Origin: Arthrobacter sp. 18067
GTDB taxonomy: Bacteria > Actinomycetota > Actinomycetes > Actinomycetales > Micrococcaceae
Assembly (NCBI RefSeq): GCF_902706295.1
Contig: NZ_CACSJJ010000023.1
Coordinates: 20,726 to 84,725 of the forward strand
Direction: 5' to 3'
DNA length: 64,000 nucleotides
In this document: positions 24,941-31,583 of the stretch, piece by piece
Position numbering within the stretch: position 1 is the stretch's first letter
Layout: the number at the start of each line of letters is the position of its first letter
Position numbers and translations under genes: made by a program
Notes under the pieces: generated by a model
Database searches by the model: none
The model's input: only the letters and a program-made list of their open reading frames with translations
Told to the model about the DNA's origin: nothing

Positions 24941-26122
24941 GTGACTGTAGTAGCGACGCCCCCTGCACCAAAGCTCGAGCTCCCGCCATTGAAGCTCGGT
25001 GGGATCACCGTGGACACCCCGGTAATCCTCGCCCCCATGGCGGGCATCACCAACTCTGCCTTCCGCAGGCTCTGCCGTGAGTACGGCGGCGGCATGTACG
25101 TGGCCGAGATGGTGACATCGCGTGCCCTGGTGGAGCGGACGCCCGAATCGCTGCGCATCATCTCGCACGATGAAGACGAGAAAGTCCGCTCCGTGCAGCT
25201 CTACGGCGTGGATCCGGTGACGGTTGGTGCGGCAGTGCGCATGCTCGTCGAAGAGGACCGGGCTGATCACATCGACCTGAACTTTGGGTGCCCGGTGCCC
25301 AAAGTCACCCGACGCGGTGGCGGTTCCGCCCTGCCGTGGAAGATCGACCTCTTCACGTCCATCGTCAATACAGCAGTCAAGGAAGCCTCCAAGGGCGGCA
25401 TCCCGCTGACCATCAAAATGCGCAAGGGCATCGATGAGGACCACCTGACGTACCTCGACGCGGGCCGCATCGCCCGGGACGCGGGAGCGGCCGCCGTCGC
25501 CCTGCACGGCCGAACCGCCGCACAGTTCTATTCCGGCCAGGCCGACTGGTCCGCCATTGCCCGCCTCCGCGAGGCATTGCCTGACATCCCGGTGCTGGGC
25601 AACGGCGACATCTGGTCCGCTGAGGACGCTGTCCGCATGGTCCGGGAAACCGGTGTGGACGGCGTCGTCGTCGGCCGCGGTTGCCAGGGGCGCCCGTGGC
25701 TGTTCGGTGACCTGCAGGCCGCCTTTGAAGGCAGCGACCAGCGCCACCGCCCGGGACTCCGTGAAGTAGCCGAGGGCGTGTACCGGCACGCCGAACTGAT
25801 GGTGGAGACATTCGGAAACGACGAATACAAAGCTCTCCGCGAGATCCGCAAGCACATGGCTTGGTACTTCAAGGGCTACGTGGTGGGCGGGGAACTGCGT
25901 GCCAAGCTGGCTACCGTGCCCACCCTGGAAGTCCTGCGCGAATACCTTGAAGAATTGGACATGGACTCGCCCTACCCCGGCGTCGACTCAGAGGGTCCCC
26001 GCGGCCGCGCCGGCTCGCCCAAAAAGCCTGCATTGCCCAAGGACTGGCTGGTCAGCCGTCAGCTGAACGCGGAACAGAGCCGGGAAATCTCTGCAGCGGA
26101 GCTGGACGTTTCGGGCGGCTAG
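24941..26122 (+). CDS. dusB: tRNA-dihydrouridine synthase DusB
   Basis: An FMN enzyme of 393 residues that reduces uridines in the tRNA D-loop. TPVILAPMAGITNSAFRRLC is the FMN-binding opening. HIDLNFGCPVPKVTRRGGGS contains the catalytic Cys. GNGDIWSAEDAVRMV and VVVGRGCQGRPWLFGDL bind the flavin phosphate, and the C-terminal helical domain carries EIRKHMAWYFKGY. The GTG at 24941 is chosen because upstream codons overlap the response regulator in another frame. It leads into dgt and dnaG, all in the same direction. Confidence 0.92.
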   Translation: MTVVATPPAPKLELPPLKLGGITVDTPVILAPMAGITNSAFRRLCREYGGGMYVAEMVTSRALVERTPESLRIISHDEDEKVRSVQLYGVDPVTVGAAVRMLVEEDRADHIDLNFGCPVPKVTRRGGGSALPWKIDLFTSIVNTAVKEASKGGIPLTIKMRKGIDEDHLTYLDAGRIARDAGAAAVALHGRTAAQFYSGQADWSAIARLREALPDIPVLGNGDIWSAEDAVRMVRETGVDGVVVGRGCQGRPWLFGDLQAAFEGSDQRHRPGLREVAEGVYRHAELMVETFGNDEYKALREIRKHMAWYFKGYVVGGELRAKLATVPTLEVLREYLEELDMDSPYPGVDSEGPRGRAGSPKKPALPKDWLVSRQLNAEQSREISAAELDVSGG

Positions 26123-26186
26123 CCTCACACGTGTAAGACTGACTCAAGAAGCTCCACACCCCGGCGCTTGAAGGAGGCAGATACCC

Positions 26187-27503
26187 ATGGGAACCGAAGC
26201 AGTGCTTGGCCACAACGGAACCAGTCACGATTATGTGTTGGCCATTCCCGGATATGCCGAGGCGGATTCAGCACGGTGGGTCGAAGAGTCCCGCAAGACT
26301 ACGTACCGTTCGGACTTTGAACGGGACCGTGCCAGGGTCCTGCATTCCTCGGCCTTGCGCAGGCTCGGCGCCAAGACGCAGGTAGTTGCCCCGGATACGG
26401 ACGACTTCGTCCGCACCCGGCTGACCCACAGCCTCGAAGTCGCACAGGTTGGCCGTGAGCTTGGCCGTTCCTTGGGCTGCGATCCTGACGTCGTGGACAC
26501 CGCCTGCCTGAGCCACGACCTCGGCCACCCGCCCTTCGGCCACAACGGCGAATCCGCCCTGAACGAGGTGGCACACACCATCGGTGGCTTCGAAGGCAAC
26601 GCCCAAACACTGCGCCTGCTGACCCGTCTCGAACCCAAGGTCCTTAGTGAGGACGGCAGGCCCGCTGGACTCAACCTGACCCGCGCCAGCCTGGACGCCG
26701 CGTCCAAGTACCCGTGGTCCGCCGTCGATGCCCCCGTCATCCACGGCCACCGCACCAGCAAGTTCGGCGCCTACGAAGACGACCTTCCCGTGTTTGAGTG
26801 GCTGCGTGAAGGCGCCCCCGGAAACCGCTCCTGCATCGAGGCCCAGGTGATGGACCTCGCCGACGACATTTCGTACTCGGTCCACGACGTCGAAGACGCT
26901 ATCGTCGCGGGCCACTTCCAGCTCAAATGGATGGAGAACCCGGACCACCGGGCGCGCGTGGTGGGTTACACCAAACAGTGGTACTTGCCGCACAACGACC
27001 CCGCCGAAATCGATGCGGCCCTGGCCCGTTTGGAGGCCACCAAGGTCTGGGTCCGCGAGGCCGATGGCAGCCGGAAGTCCATGGCCGCCCTGAAGGACAT
27101 GACCAGCCAGTTGATCGGCCGGTTCTGCCAGAGCGCAATGGAAACCACCCGGGCACACTTCGGGCCCGCCAACCTGACCCGCTACGACGCCGAACTCATG
27201 GTGCCAGAGGACACCGTCACCGAGATCGCAGTCCTCAAGGGCCTTGCGACCACCTTCGTCATCTCCACGGACCACCGCCAGCCGGTATACGAACGCCAGC
27301 GCGAGGTGCTGCACGCGCTCGTTGGTGTCTTGAACGCCACAGGCGACCGTCACCTGGAACCGATGTTCGCTGCGGACTGGCGCGACGCCGTCGACGACGG
27401 TGCCCGGCTGCGCGTGGTGATCGACCAGGTCGCGTCGCTGACGGATGTCTCCGCGCTGGCCATGTATGAGCGCCTCGTGGGGAGCCTTCCGTCCCTTTGG
27501 TGA
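26187..27503 (+). CDS. dgt: Deoxyguanosinetriphosphate triphosphohydrolase-like protein
   Basis: An HD-domain enzyme of 438 residues that hydrolyses dNTPs to nucleoside and triphosphate. The metal-binding HD motif is visible: TRLTHSLEVAQVGRELG gives the first His and CLSHDLGHPPFGHNGESALN the HD pair. VMDLADDISYSVHDVEDAI supplies the last Asp. The N-terminal FERDRARVLHSSALRRLGAK, near residue 50, is typical of actinobacterial Dgt. AAGGAGG precedes the ATG. Between dusB and dnaG it follows the common actinobacterial order. Confidence 0.92.
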   Translation: MGTEAVLGHNGTSHDYVLAIPGYAEADSARWVEESRKTTYRSDFERDRARVLHSSALRRLGAKTQVVAPDTDDFVRTRLTHSLEVAQVGRELGRSLGCDPDVVDTACLSHDLGHPPFGHNGESALNEVAHTIGGFEGNAQTLRLLTRLEPKVLSEDGRPAGLNLTRASLDAASKYPWSAVDAPVIHGHRTSKFGAYEDDLPVFEWLREGAPGNRSCIEAQVMDLADDISYSVHDVEDAIVAGHFQLKWMENPDHRARVVGYTKQWYLPHNDPAEIDAALARLEATKVWVREADGSRKSMAALKDMTSQLIGRFCQSAMETTRAHFGPANLTRYDAELMVPEDTVTEIAVLKGLATTFVISTDHRQPVYERQREVLHALVGVLNATGDRHLEPMFAADWRDAVDDGARLRVVIDQVASLTDVSALAMYERLVGSLPSLW

Positions 27504-27567
27504 GGCCTGGGCCGCGGGCCCGGAGATACAGCCCAGGGGACACAGGCCGAGAGACTAGGATGGTCAC

Positions 27568-29466
27568 GTGGCTGGCCTGATCAAACGTGAAGATATCGAC
27601 GAAGTACGCCAGCGCACGGACATCAAGGAAGTCGTTGACGGATACGTCACGCTCAAGGGCGCGGGGCTCGGCAGCTTCAAGGGGTTGTGCCCTTTCCACG
27701 ACGAACGATCACCCTCCTTCACCGTCCGCCCACAAGTGGGCAGGTACCACTGCTTCGGCTGCGGCGAGGACGGCGACGCGATCTCCTTCGTCCAGAAAAT
27801 GGACCACAGCTCGTTCCACGAGGCCGTCGAGAAGCTGGCCGCGAGGATCGGCTACGAGCTGCGCTACGAGGACGGCGGTACCGGTCCCAGCCGCGAGGAA
27901 GTGGGCAAGCGCCAACGCTTGCTGGACGCCCACAAGATCGCCGATGAGTTCTTCCGCGCCCAGCTGCTCACTCCCGGGGCGGCCGAAGGACGGAACTTCC
28001 TGGATGGCCGCGGCTTTGACCGCGCGGCCGCTGAGCACTTCGGTGTGGGCTATGCCCCGCAGGGCTGGGACGCTCTCCTGAAGCACCTTCGTGGCCGTGG
28101 GTTCACTGACGCTGAGTTGAAACTCACGGGCATGTTTTCTGAGGGGAACAGGGGCATCTACGACCGCTTCCGGGGAAGACTCATCTGGCCCATCCGCGAC
28201 ATCGCCGGCGACACCATCGGCTTCGGCGCCCGCAAGCTCTACGAGGACGATCAGGGCCCCAAGTACCTGAACACCCCGGAGACCACGCTCTACAAGAAAT
28301 CCCAGGTCCTCTACGGCATCGACATCGCCAAGCGGAACATCGCCAAGGAGCGCCAACTGGTGGTGGTGGAGGGGTACACCGACGTTATGGCCTGCCACCT
28401 CGCAGGAGTCACGACGGCGGTGGCCACCTGCGGTACTGCATTCGGCACCGAACACATCAAGGTCGCCCGGCGGCTGCTTTCGGACGACGGCAGCGGCGGG
28501 GAGGTCATCTTCACGTTCGACGGTGATGCCGCCGGCCAGAAGGCTGCCCTGAGGGCTTTTGAAGAAGACCAGCGCTTCACGGCCCAGACCTACGTCGCGG
28601 TGGAGCCTTCGGGGGCCGATCCCTGTGATCTTCGTCAACTCAAGGGTGACGCGGCTGTGCGAGACCTCATCGGAACCCGGAAACCGCTCTTCGAGTTTGC
28701 CATCCGGGCCACCCTCCGCCGGCACAACCTGGACACCGTGGAAGGCCGCGTGGCGGCGCTGCGGGAAGCCGCCCCCGTAGTGGCGCAGATCAGGGACTCC
28801 GCCACGAGACCCGGTTACACGCGCGAGCTGGCCGGCTGGCTGGGCATGCCCATCGAGGAAGTCAGCCGATACGTTGGGGCGGCCGCCAAGCGCGTCGCCT
28901 CGGGCGGAAGTGCGTCTGGTTCCTCCGGCGCAGCTGAGCAATCCACGACCGCACCAGCACCGGCGTCGAGCGGTCCTGTTTTCCAACGGCCCGATCCCAG
29001 GGACCCGATAGCGGGTATGGAACGCCAGGCCCTGGAAGTTGTCCTCCAGGAGCCCGCGGTGCTTGGTGGGGGAGCGTGGGAACGTTTCGAGGCCTCATAC
29101 TTTGCCACGCCTGCCTATGCTGCCGTTCATACCGCAGTGCGTGCCGCTGGCCTCGCCCATGCGGCTGATCCTGATCCTGTGGCGTGGGTGGAGCAGGTCC
29201 GCCAGGAAGTTCCCGAGCCGCTGAGGCCTTTGGTGTCCGAACTTGCCGTCACACCATTGCCCGCCAGCACGCCCGAAGCCATGCAGAGGTACTGCCGTGA
29301 CATCCTGGCCCGCCTCTTCGAACTGCAGATCACACGCATCAAAGCAGACAAGATGGGCCAGTTGCAGCGCTTGGACGCGGGAGCCAACCCGGAGGAATTC
29401 CAGCGGCTGAACCGGGAGCTCATGCAGTTGGAAATGGAACGTCGCGCGCTGCGTTCCGACGGCTGA
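27568..29466 (+). CDS. dnaG: DNA primase
   Basis: A 632-residue primase that makes RNA primers for replication. The N-terminal CHC2 zinc ribbon has CPFHDERSPSFTV and YHCFGCGEDGDAISF. The catalytic core DnaG N-domain follows (GYAPQGWDALLKHL, IWPIRDIAGDTIGFGAR). The TOPRIM domain has LVVVEGYTDVMACHLAG with the key Glu and EVIFTFDGDAAGQKA with the DxD-like acid. The C-terminal helicase-binding region starts after a Ser/Ala-rich linker near residue 450. GTG start at 27568. Two tRNA-Asn genes follow closely. Confidence 0.95.
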   Translation: MAGLIKREDIDEVRQRTDIKEVVDGYVTLKGAGLGSFKGLCPFHDERSPSFTVRPQVGRYHCFGCGEDGDAISFVQKMDHSSFHEAVEKLAARIGYELRYEDGGTGPSREEVGKRQRLLDAHKIADEFFRAQLLTPGAAEGRNFLDGRGFDRAAAEHFGVGYAPQGWDALLKHLRGRGFTDAELKLTGMFSEGNRGIYDRFRGRLIWPIRDIAGDTIGFGARKLYEDDQGPKYLNTPETTLYKKSQVLYGIDIAKRNIAKERQLVVVEGYTDVMACHLAGVTTAVATCGTAFGTEHIKVARRLLSDDGSGGEVIFTFDGDAAGQKAALRAFEEDQRFTAQTYVAVEPSGADPCDLRQLKGDAAVRDLIGTRKPLFEFAIRATLRRHNLDTVEGRVAALREAAPVVAQIRDSATRPGYTRELAGWLGMPIEEVSRYVGAAAKRVASGGSASGSSGAAEQSTTAPAPASSGPVFQRPDPRDPIAGMERQALEVVLQEPAVLGGGAWERFEASYFATPAYAAVHTAVRAAGLAHAADPDPVAWVEQVRQEVPEPLRPLVSELAVTPLPASTPEAMQRYCRDILARLFELQITRIKADKMGQLQRLDAGANPEEFQRLNRELMQLEMERRALRSDG

Positions 29467-29476
29467 GAACCTCGAT

Positions 29477-29505
29477 TTCGTTTTCCGGCGGGCCCCTGTT
29501 AAGCT
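29477..29505 (+). promoter_or_regulatory. Promoter of the first tRNA-Asn
   Basis: TTCGTT (29477) and TGTTAAGCT, giving -10 TAAGCT at 29500-29505, have 17-bp spacing. The block CGATTTCG..TTCCGG is repeated ahead of the second tRNA-Asn. Confidence 0.45.
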
Positions 29506-29519
29506 AGTAACCGCTTCAT

Positions 29520-29592
29520 TCCTCCGTAGCTCAATTGGCAGAGCATTCGACTGTTAATCGAAGGGTTACTGGTTCAAGTCCAGTCGGAGGAG
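29520..29592 (+). tRNA. tRNA-Asn (GTT)
   Basis: A 73-nt cloverleaf: acceptor TCCTCCG pairs with CGGAGGA, D-stem GCTC/GAGC, anticodon arm TTCGA-CTGTTAA-TCGAA with anticodon GTT at 29553-29555, and T-arm ACTGG-TTCAAGT-CCAGT. CCA is not encoded. An identical copy lies 190 bp downstream. Confidence 0.97.
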
Positions 29593-29598
29593 CGCGCA

Positions 29599-29637
29599 AT
29601 ACCCCCATTCCGGTGATTCGGAATGGGGGTATTTTTT
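29599..29637 (+). terminator. Intrinsic terminator after the first tRNA-Asn
   Basis: ATACCCCCATTCCG and CGGAATGGGGGTAT form a perfect 14-bp stem with a 6-nt loop, followed by six T. It is a strong rho-independent terminator that makes the two tRNA genes separate transcripts. Confidence 0.9.
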
Positions 29638-29654
29638 ATACCCCCAGGGGGTAT
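29638..29654. promoter_or_regulatory. 17-bp palindrome ATACCCCC-A-GGGGGTAT (CsoR-like or remnant terminator)
   Basis: A perfect palindrome around one central A, directly after the T-run of the terminator. Its length and ATACCC...GGGGGTAT ends match operators of CsoR/CstR-family repressors. It also equals the preceding stem with the inner 17 bases removed, so it may be a collapsed copy. Confidence 0.4.
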
Positions 29655-29666
29655 GTCGGGCCGATT

Positions 29667-29695
29667 TCGCATTCCGGTAGAACCTTTGCTAAAGT
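29667..29695 (+). promoter_or_regulatory. Promoter of the second tRNA-Asn
   Basis: TTCGCA (29667) and extended -10 TGCTAAAGT (TAAAGT at 29690-29695) have 17-bp spacing. The surrounding CGATTTCG..TTCCGG and TAACCGCTTCATT match the first copy. Confidence 0.5.
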
Positions 29696-29709
29696 CATAA
29701 CCGCTTCAT

Positions 29710-29782
29710 TCCTCCGTAGCTCAATTGGCAGAGCATTCGACTGTTAATCGAAGGGTTACTGGTTCAAGTCCAGTCGGAGGAG
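29710..29782 (+). tRNA. tRNA-Asn (GTT), second identical copy
   Basis: The 73 nt are identical to the first tRNA-Asn, including the GTT anticodon and the 10 bases before it. A tandem duplication of promoter plus gene explains the arrangement. Confidence 0.97.
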
Positions 29783-29787
29783 CACAA

Positions 29788-29830
29788 GGACCCCGTGCCG
29801 GCTTCCCGCCGGTGCGGGGTTCGTCTTTTT
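29788..29830. terminator. Terminator after the second tRNA-Asn
   Basis: ACCCCGTGCCGGC and GCCGGTGCGGGGT pair with a two-base internal mismatch around TTCCC, followed by TCGTCTTTTT. It also lies at the stop of the convergent hypothetical gene and may serve both. Confidence 0.75.
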
Positions 29831-30237
29831 CAGACGAAATCCATCTCCACTTGCAGGAAGCGGGCTGCCTCAGCCACGGCTGCCAGGAAGGAATCCTGTT
29901 CCGTGGGCGGGGTCCTGGGTTCGCGGGGATGCCACTCGTGCGCGGCCGAGTAGACGCGGGTGAAGCCGCCACCGGGTGGTGCGTAGAAAATTCCGAAACG
30001 CTGGACCGGCCACTCAGGCGAGGTCTCGGGCGCAACCAGCAGGGCTGCGTCGGCTTCGGGGTTGTACCACTGGGCAATGGGGCGGCGCCGGTCATCCGTG
30101 AAGAGTCCGGCGGCGTAGAGGGCGGCCGACTGCGGGCTGGTCACTGAGCACAGACGATCCCACCACAACGGCAGGATGCGTTCATCCCGTCGCTGCCATG
30201 GTGCCGGTAGCGGCTGCAGCTCTTGCCAATGTGGCAC
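29830..30237 (-). CDS. Conserved-type hypothetical protein
   Basis: A 135-residue soluble protein rich in Trp, Pro and aromatic residues. It opens MPHWQELQPLPAPWQRRDER and ends in an amphipathic helix (DSFLAAVAEAARFLQVEMDF). There is no signal peptide, membrane segment or motif that I recognise. It converges on the tRNA-Asn pair and is followed on the same strand, upstream, by the membrane esterase gene 40 bp away. The coding call rests on length, codon use and a sensible start; function is unknown. Confidence 0.6.
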   Translation of the reverse strand: MPHWQELQPLPAPWQRRDERILPLWWDRLCSVTSPQSAALYAAGLFTDDRRRPIAQWYNPEADAALLVAPETSPEWPVQRFGIFYAPPGGGFTRVYSAAHEWHPREPRTPPTEQDSFLAAVAEAARFLQVEMDFV

Positions 30238-30277
30238 ACCTCAACTTTATCGCCGGTGCGTGGCGTGCAAAAGGGTT

Positions 30278-31561
30278 CTAGCGCGAGAGCCCCAGCCGCG
30301 GGTAGAGCACTTCGAAGCCTTTGGTGAGGCCCGCGTTCAGGGCGATACCCACGTGTCCACCATTGGGGACCTCGTAGTACGTCACCGTCATGCCTGATGC
30401 TCGCGCCGCTGCGGAGACGGCCTTGGCGGCGGCCACGTACGTCACGTCGTCGGAGCCAACGGTGAAGACGGCCGTGGTGTCGGGGAATTGCTTGCCTTGC
30501 ATGATGTTGATGGGCTTCTGGGCGTCGTAGTCCGCCTGGTTGCCGCCGAAGATGGTTGCAAGATTGCCTGCCGGGTCCTCGGCTCCCGGGAACTCTTCAC
30601 CGGAGATGTCCACCACGTTGCCCCACATTTTCGGGTATTTGACGGCGAAGGAGATGGCGCACTGGCCGCCGTTGGAGTAACCGGCGATGGTCCAGTGCTC
30701 GCGGTCCTGAAGGATGTTCAGGTTGGCTTTGGCCCAGTTCACCACGTCCTCATTGATGTACTTCTCCACGTTGCCGAACTTGGCAGTGTCCAAGCAGAGG
30801 TTGTCGTCCTCATCGGGGCCGATCTGGTCCGCGACGATCGCAATCGGAGCCAAGCCGTTGTTCTTCGCCGCGAATTCATCCAGCGCGGCCGATACGTACT
30901 GGGGGTCAGGAAGCCCTGGTTGGCCCATCATCAAGACGAACAGGGGCAGCCGAGGCGGGTTGTCCGTCAGGGCCGCGGGAGGCAGGTAGATGCCGGCGGG
31001 CCTGGCGTTGAAACCAGACACCGTGGCCGGTATCACCTGCGTGCCAACTTCGCCCTTGGTTGGCATGGTGGACGGGGGTTTCCAACTTTGCCAGAGCGGA
31101 CCTGTGGGGATGGACGCATCCGGGTTCGGCTTGTTCAGCTGGATGGCCCCTTCGGTGGAGATCCCCAACGCCGAGCCCAACGTCTTGTTCAGTCCGAACT
31201 CGGTGTTGATACCCAGGGCCGCGACCAGGAGGAACACCGGAATGGAGAGTGCGGCCACCACTTTCCGCCACGGCCGGCTATGGCGGAAGCTGACCGAGGC
31301 CAGGCCGAGCGCGGCGAAGCAGGAGATCGCCCAGAACCACACACGTGGTGTCAGGCCCACGTGGAAGACGTCCATGACGTCTTCAACGAGCCACACGGTC
31401 AGCCACCCCAGCAGCGCAGCCGCCACAACGGCAATGATCGAAGTGAGCGCCCATCGCGCAGTCGGCCTGAGGAACAGCACCAGGAAGAACACGACGCCGA
31501 TCGCCCCGGCAATGGTCATCACTACAGGGCCGCTGATCTCAAGTTTCAGGATGTCGTCCAT
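30278..31561 (-). CDS. Membrane-anchored esterase (esterase D-like alpha/beta hydrolase)
   Basis: A 427-residue protein with about four N-terminal membrane helices (residues 12-135) and an extracytoplasmic alpha/beta hydrolase domain of the putative esterase (esterase D/mycolyltransferase-like) family. LPLFVLMMGQPGLPDP opens the domain. HWTIAGYSNGGQCAISFAVK contains the nucleophile elbow GYSNGG, and YYEVPNGGHVGIALNAGL the catalytic His. It lies 22 bp after the MprF-like gene and is probably co-transcribed. It could modify or hydrolyse envelope lipids; the substrate is inferred only from location and neighbours. Confidence 0.75.
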   Translation of the reverse strand: MDDILKLEISGPVVMTIAGAIGVVFFLVLFLRPTARWALTSIIAVVAAALLGWLTVWLVEDVMDVFHVGLTPRVWFWAISCFAALGLASVSFRHSRPWRKVVAALSIPVFLLVAALGINTEFGLNKTLGSALGISTEGAIQLNKPNPDASIPTGPLWQSWKPPSTMPTKGEVGTQVIPATVSGFNARPAGIYLPPAALTDNPPRLPLFVLMMGQPGLPDPQYVSAALDEFAAKNNGLAPIAIVADQIGPDEDDNLCLDTAKFGNVEKYINEDVVNWAKANLNILQDREHWTIAGYSNGGQCAISFAVKYPKMWGNVVDISGEEFPGAEDPAGNLATIFGGNQADYDAQKPINIMQGKQFPDTTAVFTVGSDDVTYVAAAKAVSAAARASGMTVTYYEVPNGGHVGIALNAGLTKGFEVLYPRLGLSR

Positions 31562-31583
31562 GGCTAGGAAATCCGCCCGGGCC

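Noticed and set aside
29535..29747. Open frames reading MAEHSTVNRRVTGSSPVGG over each tRNA-Asn gene
   Set aside because: They are translations of the tRNA genes and their spacer, not proteins.
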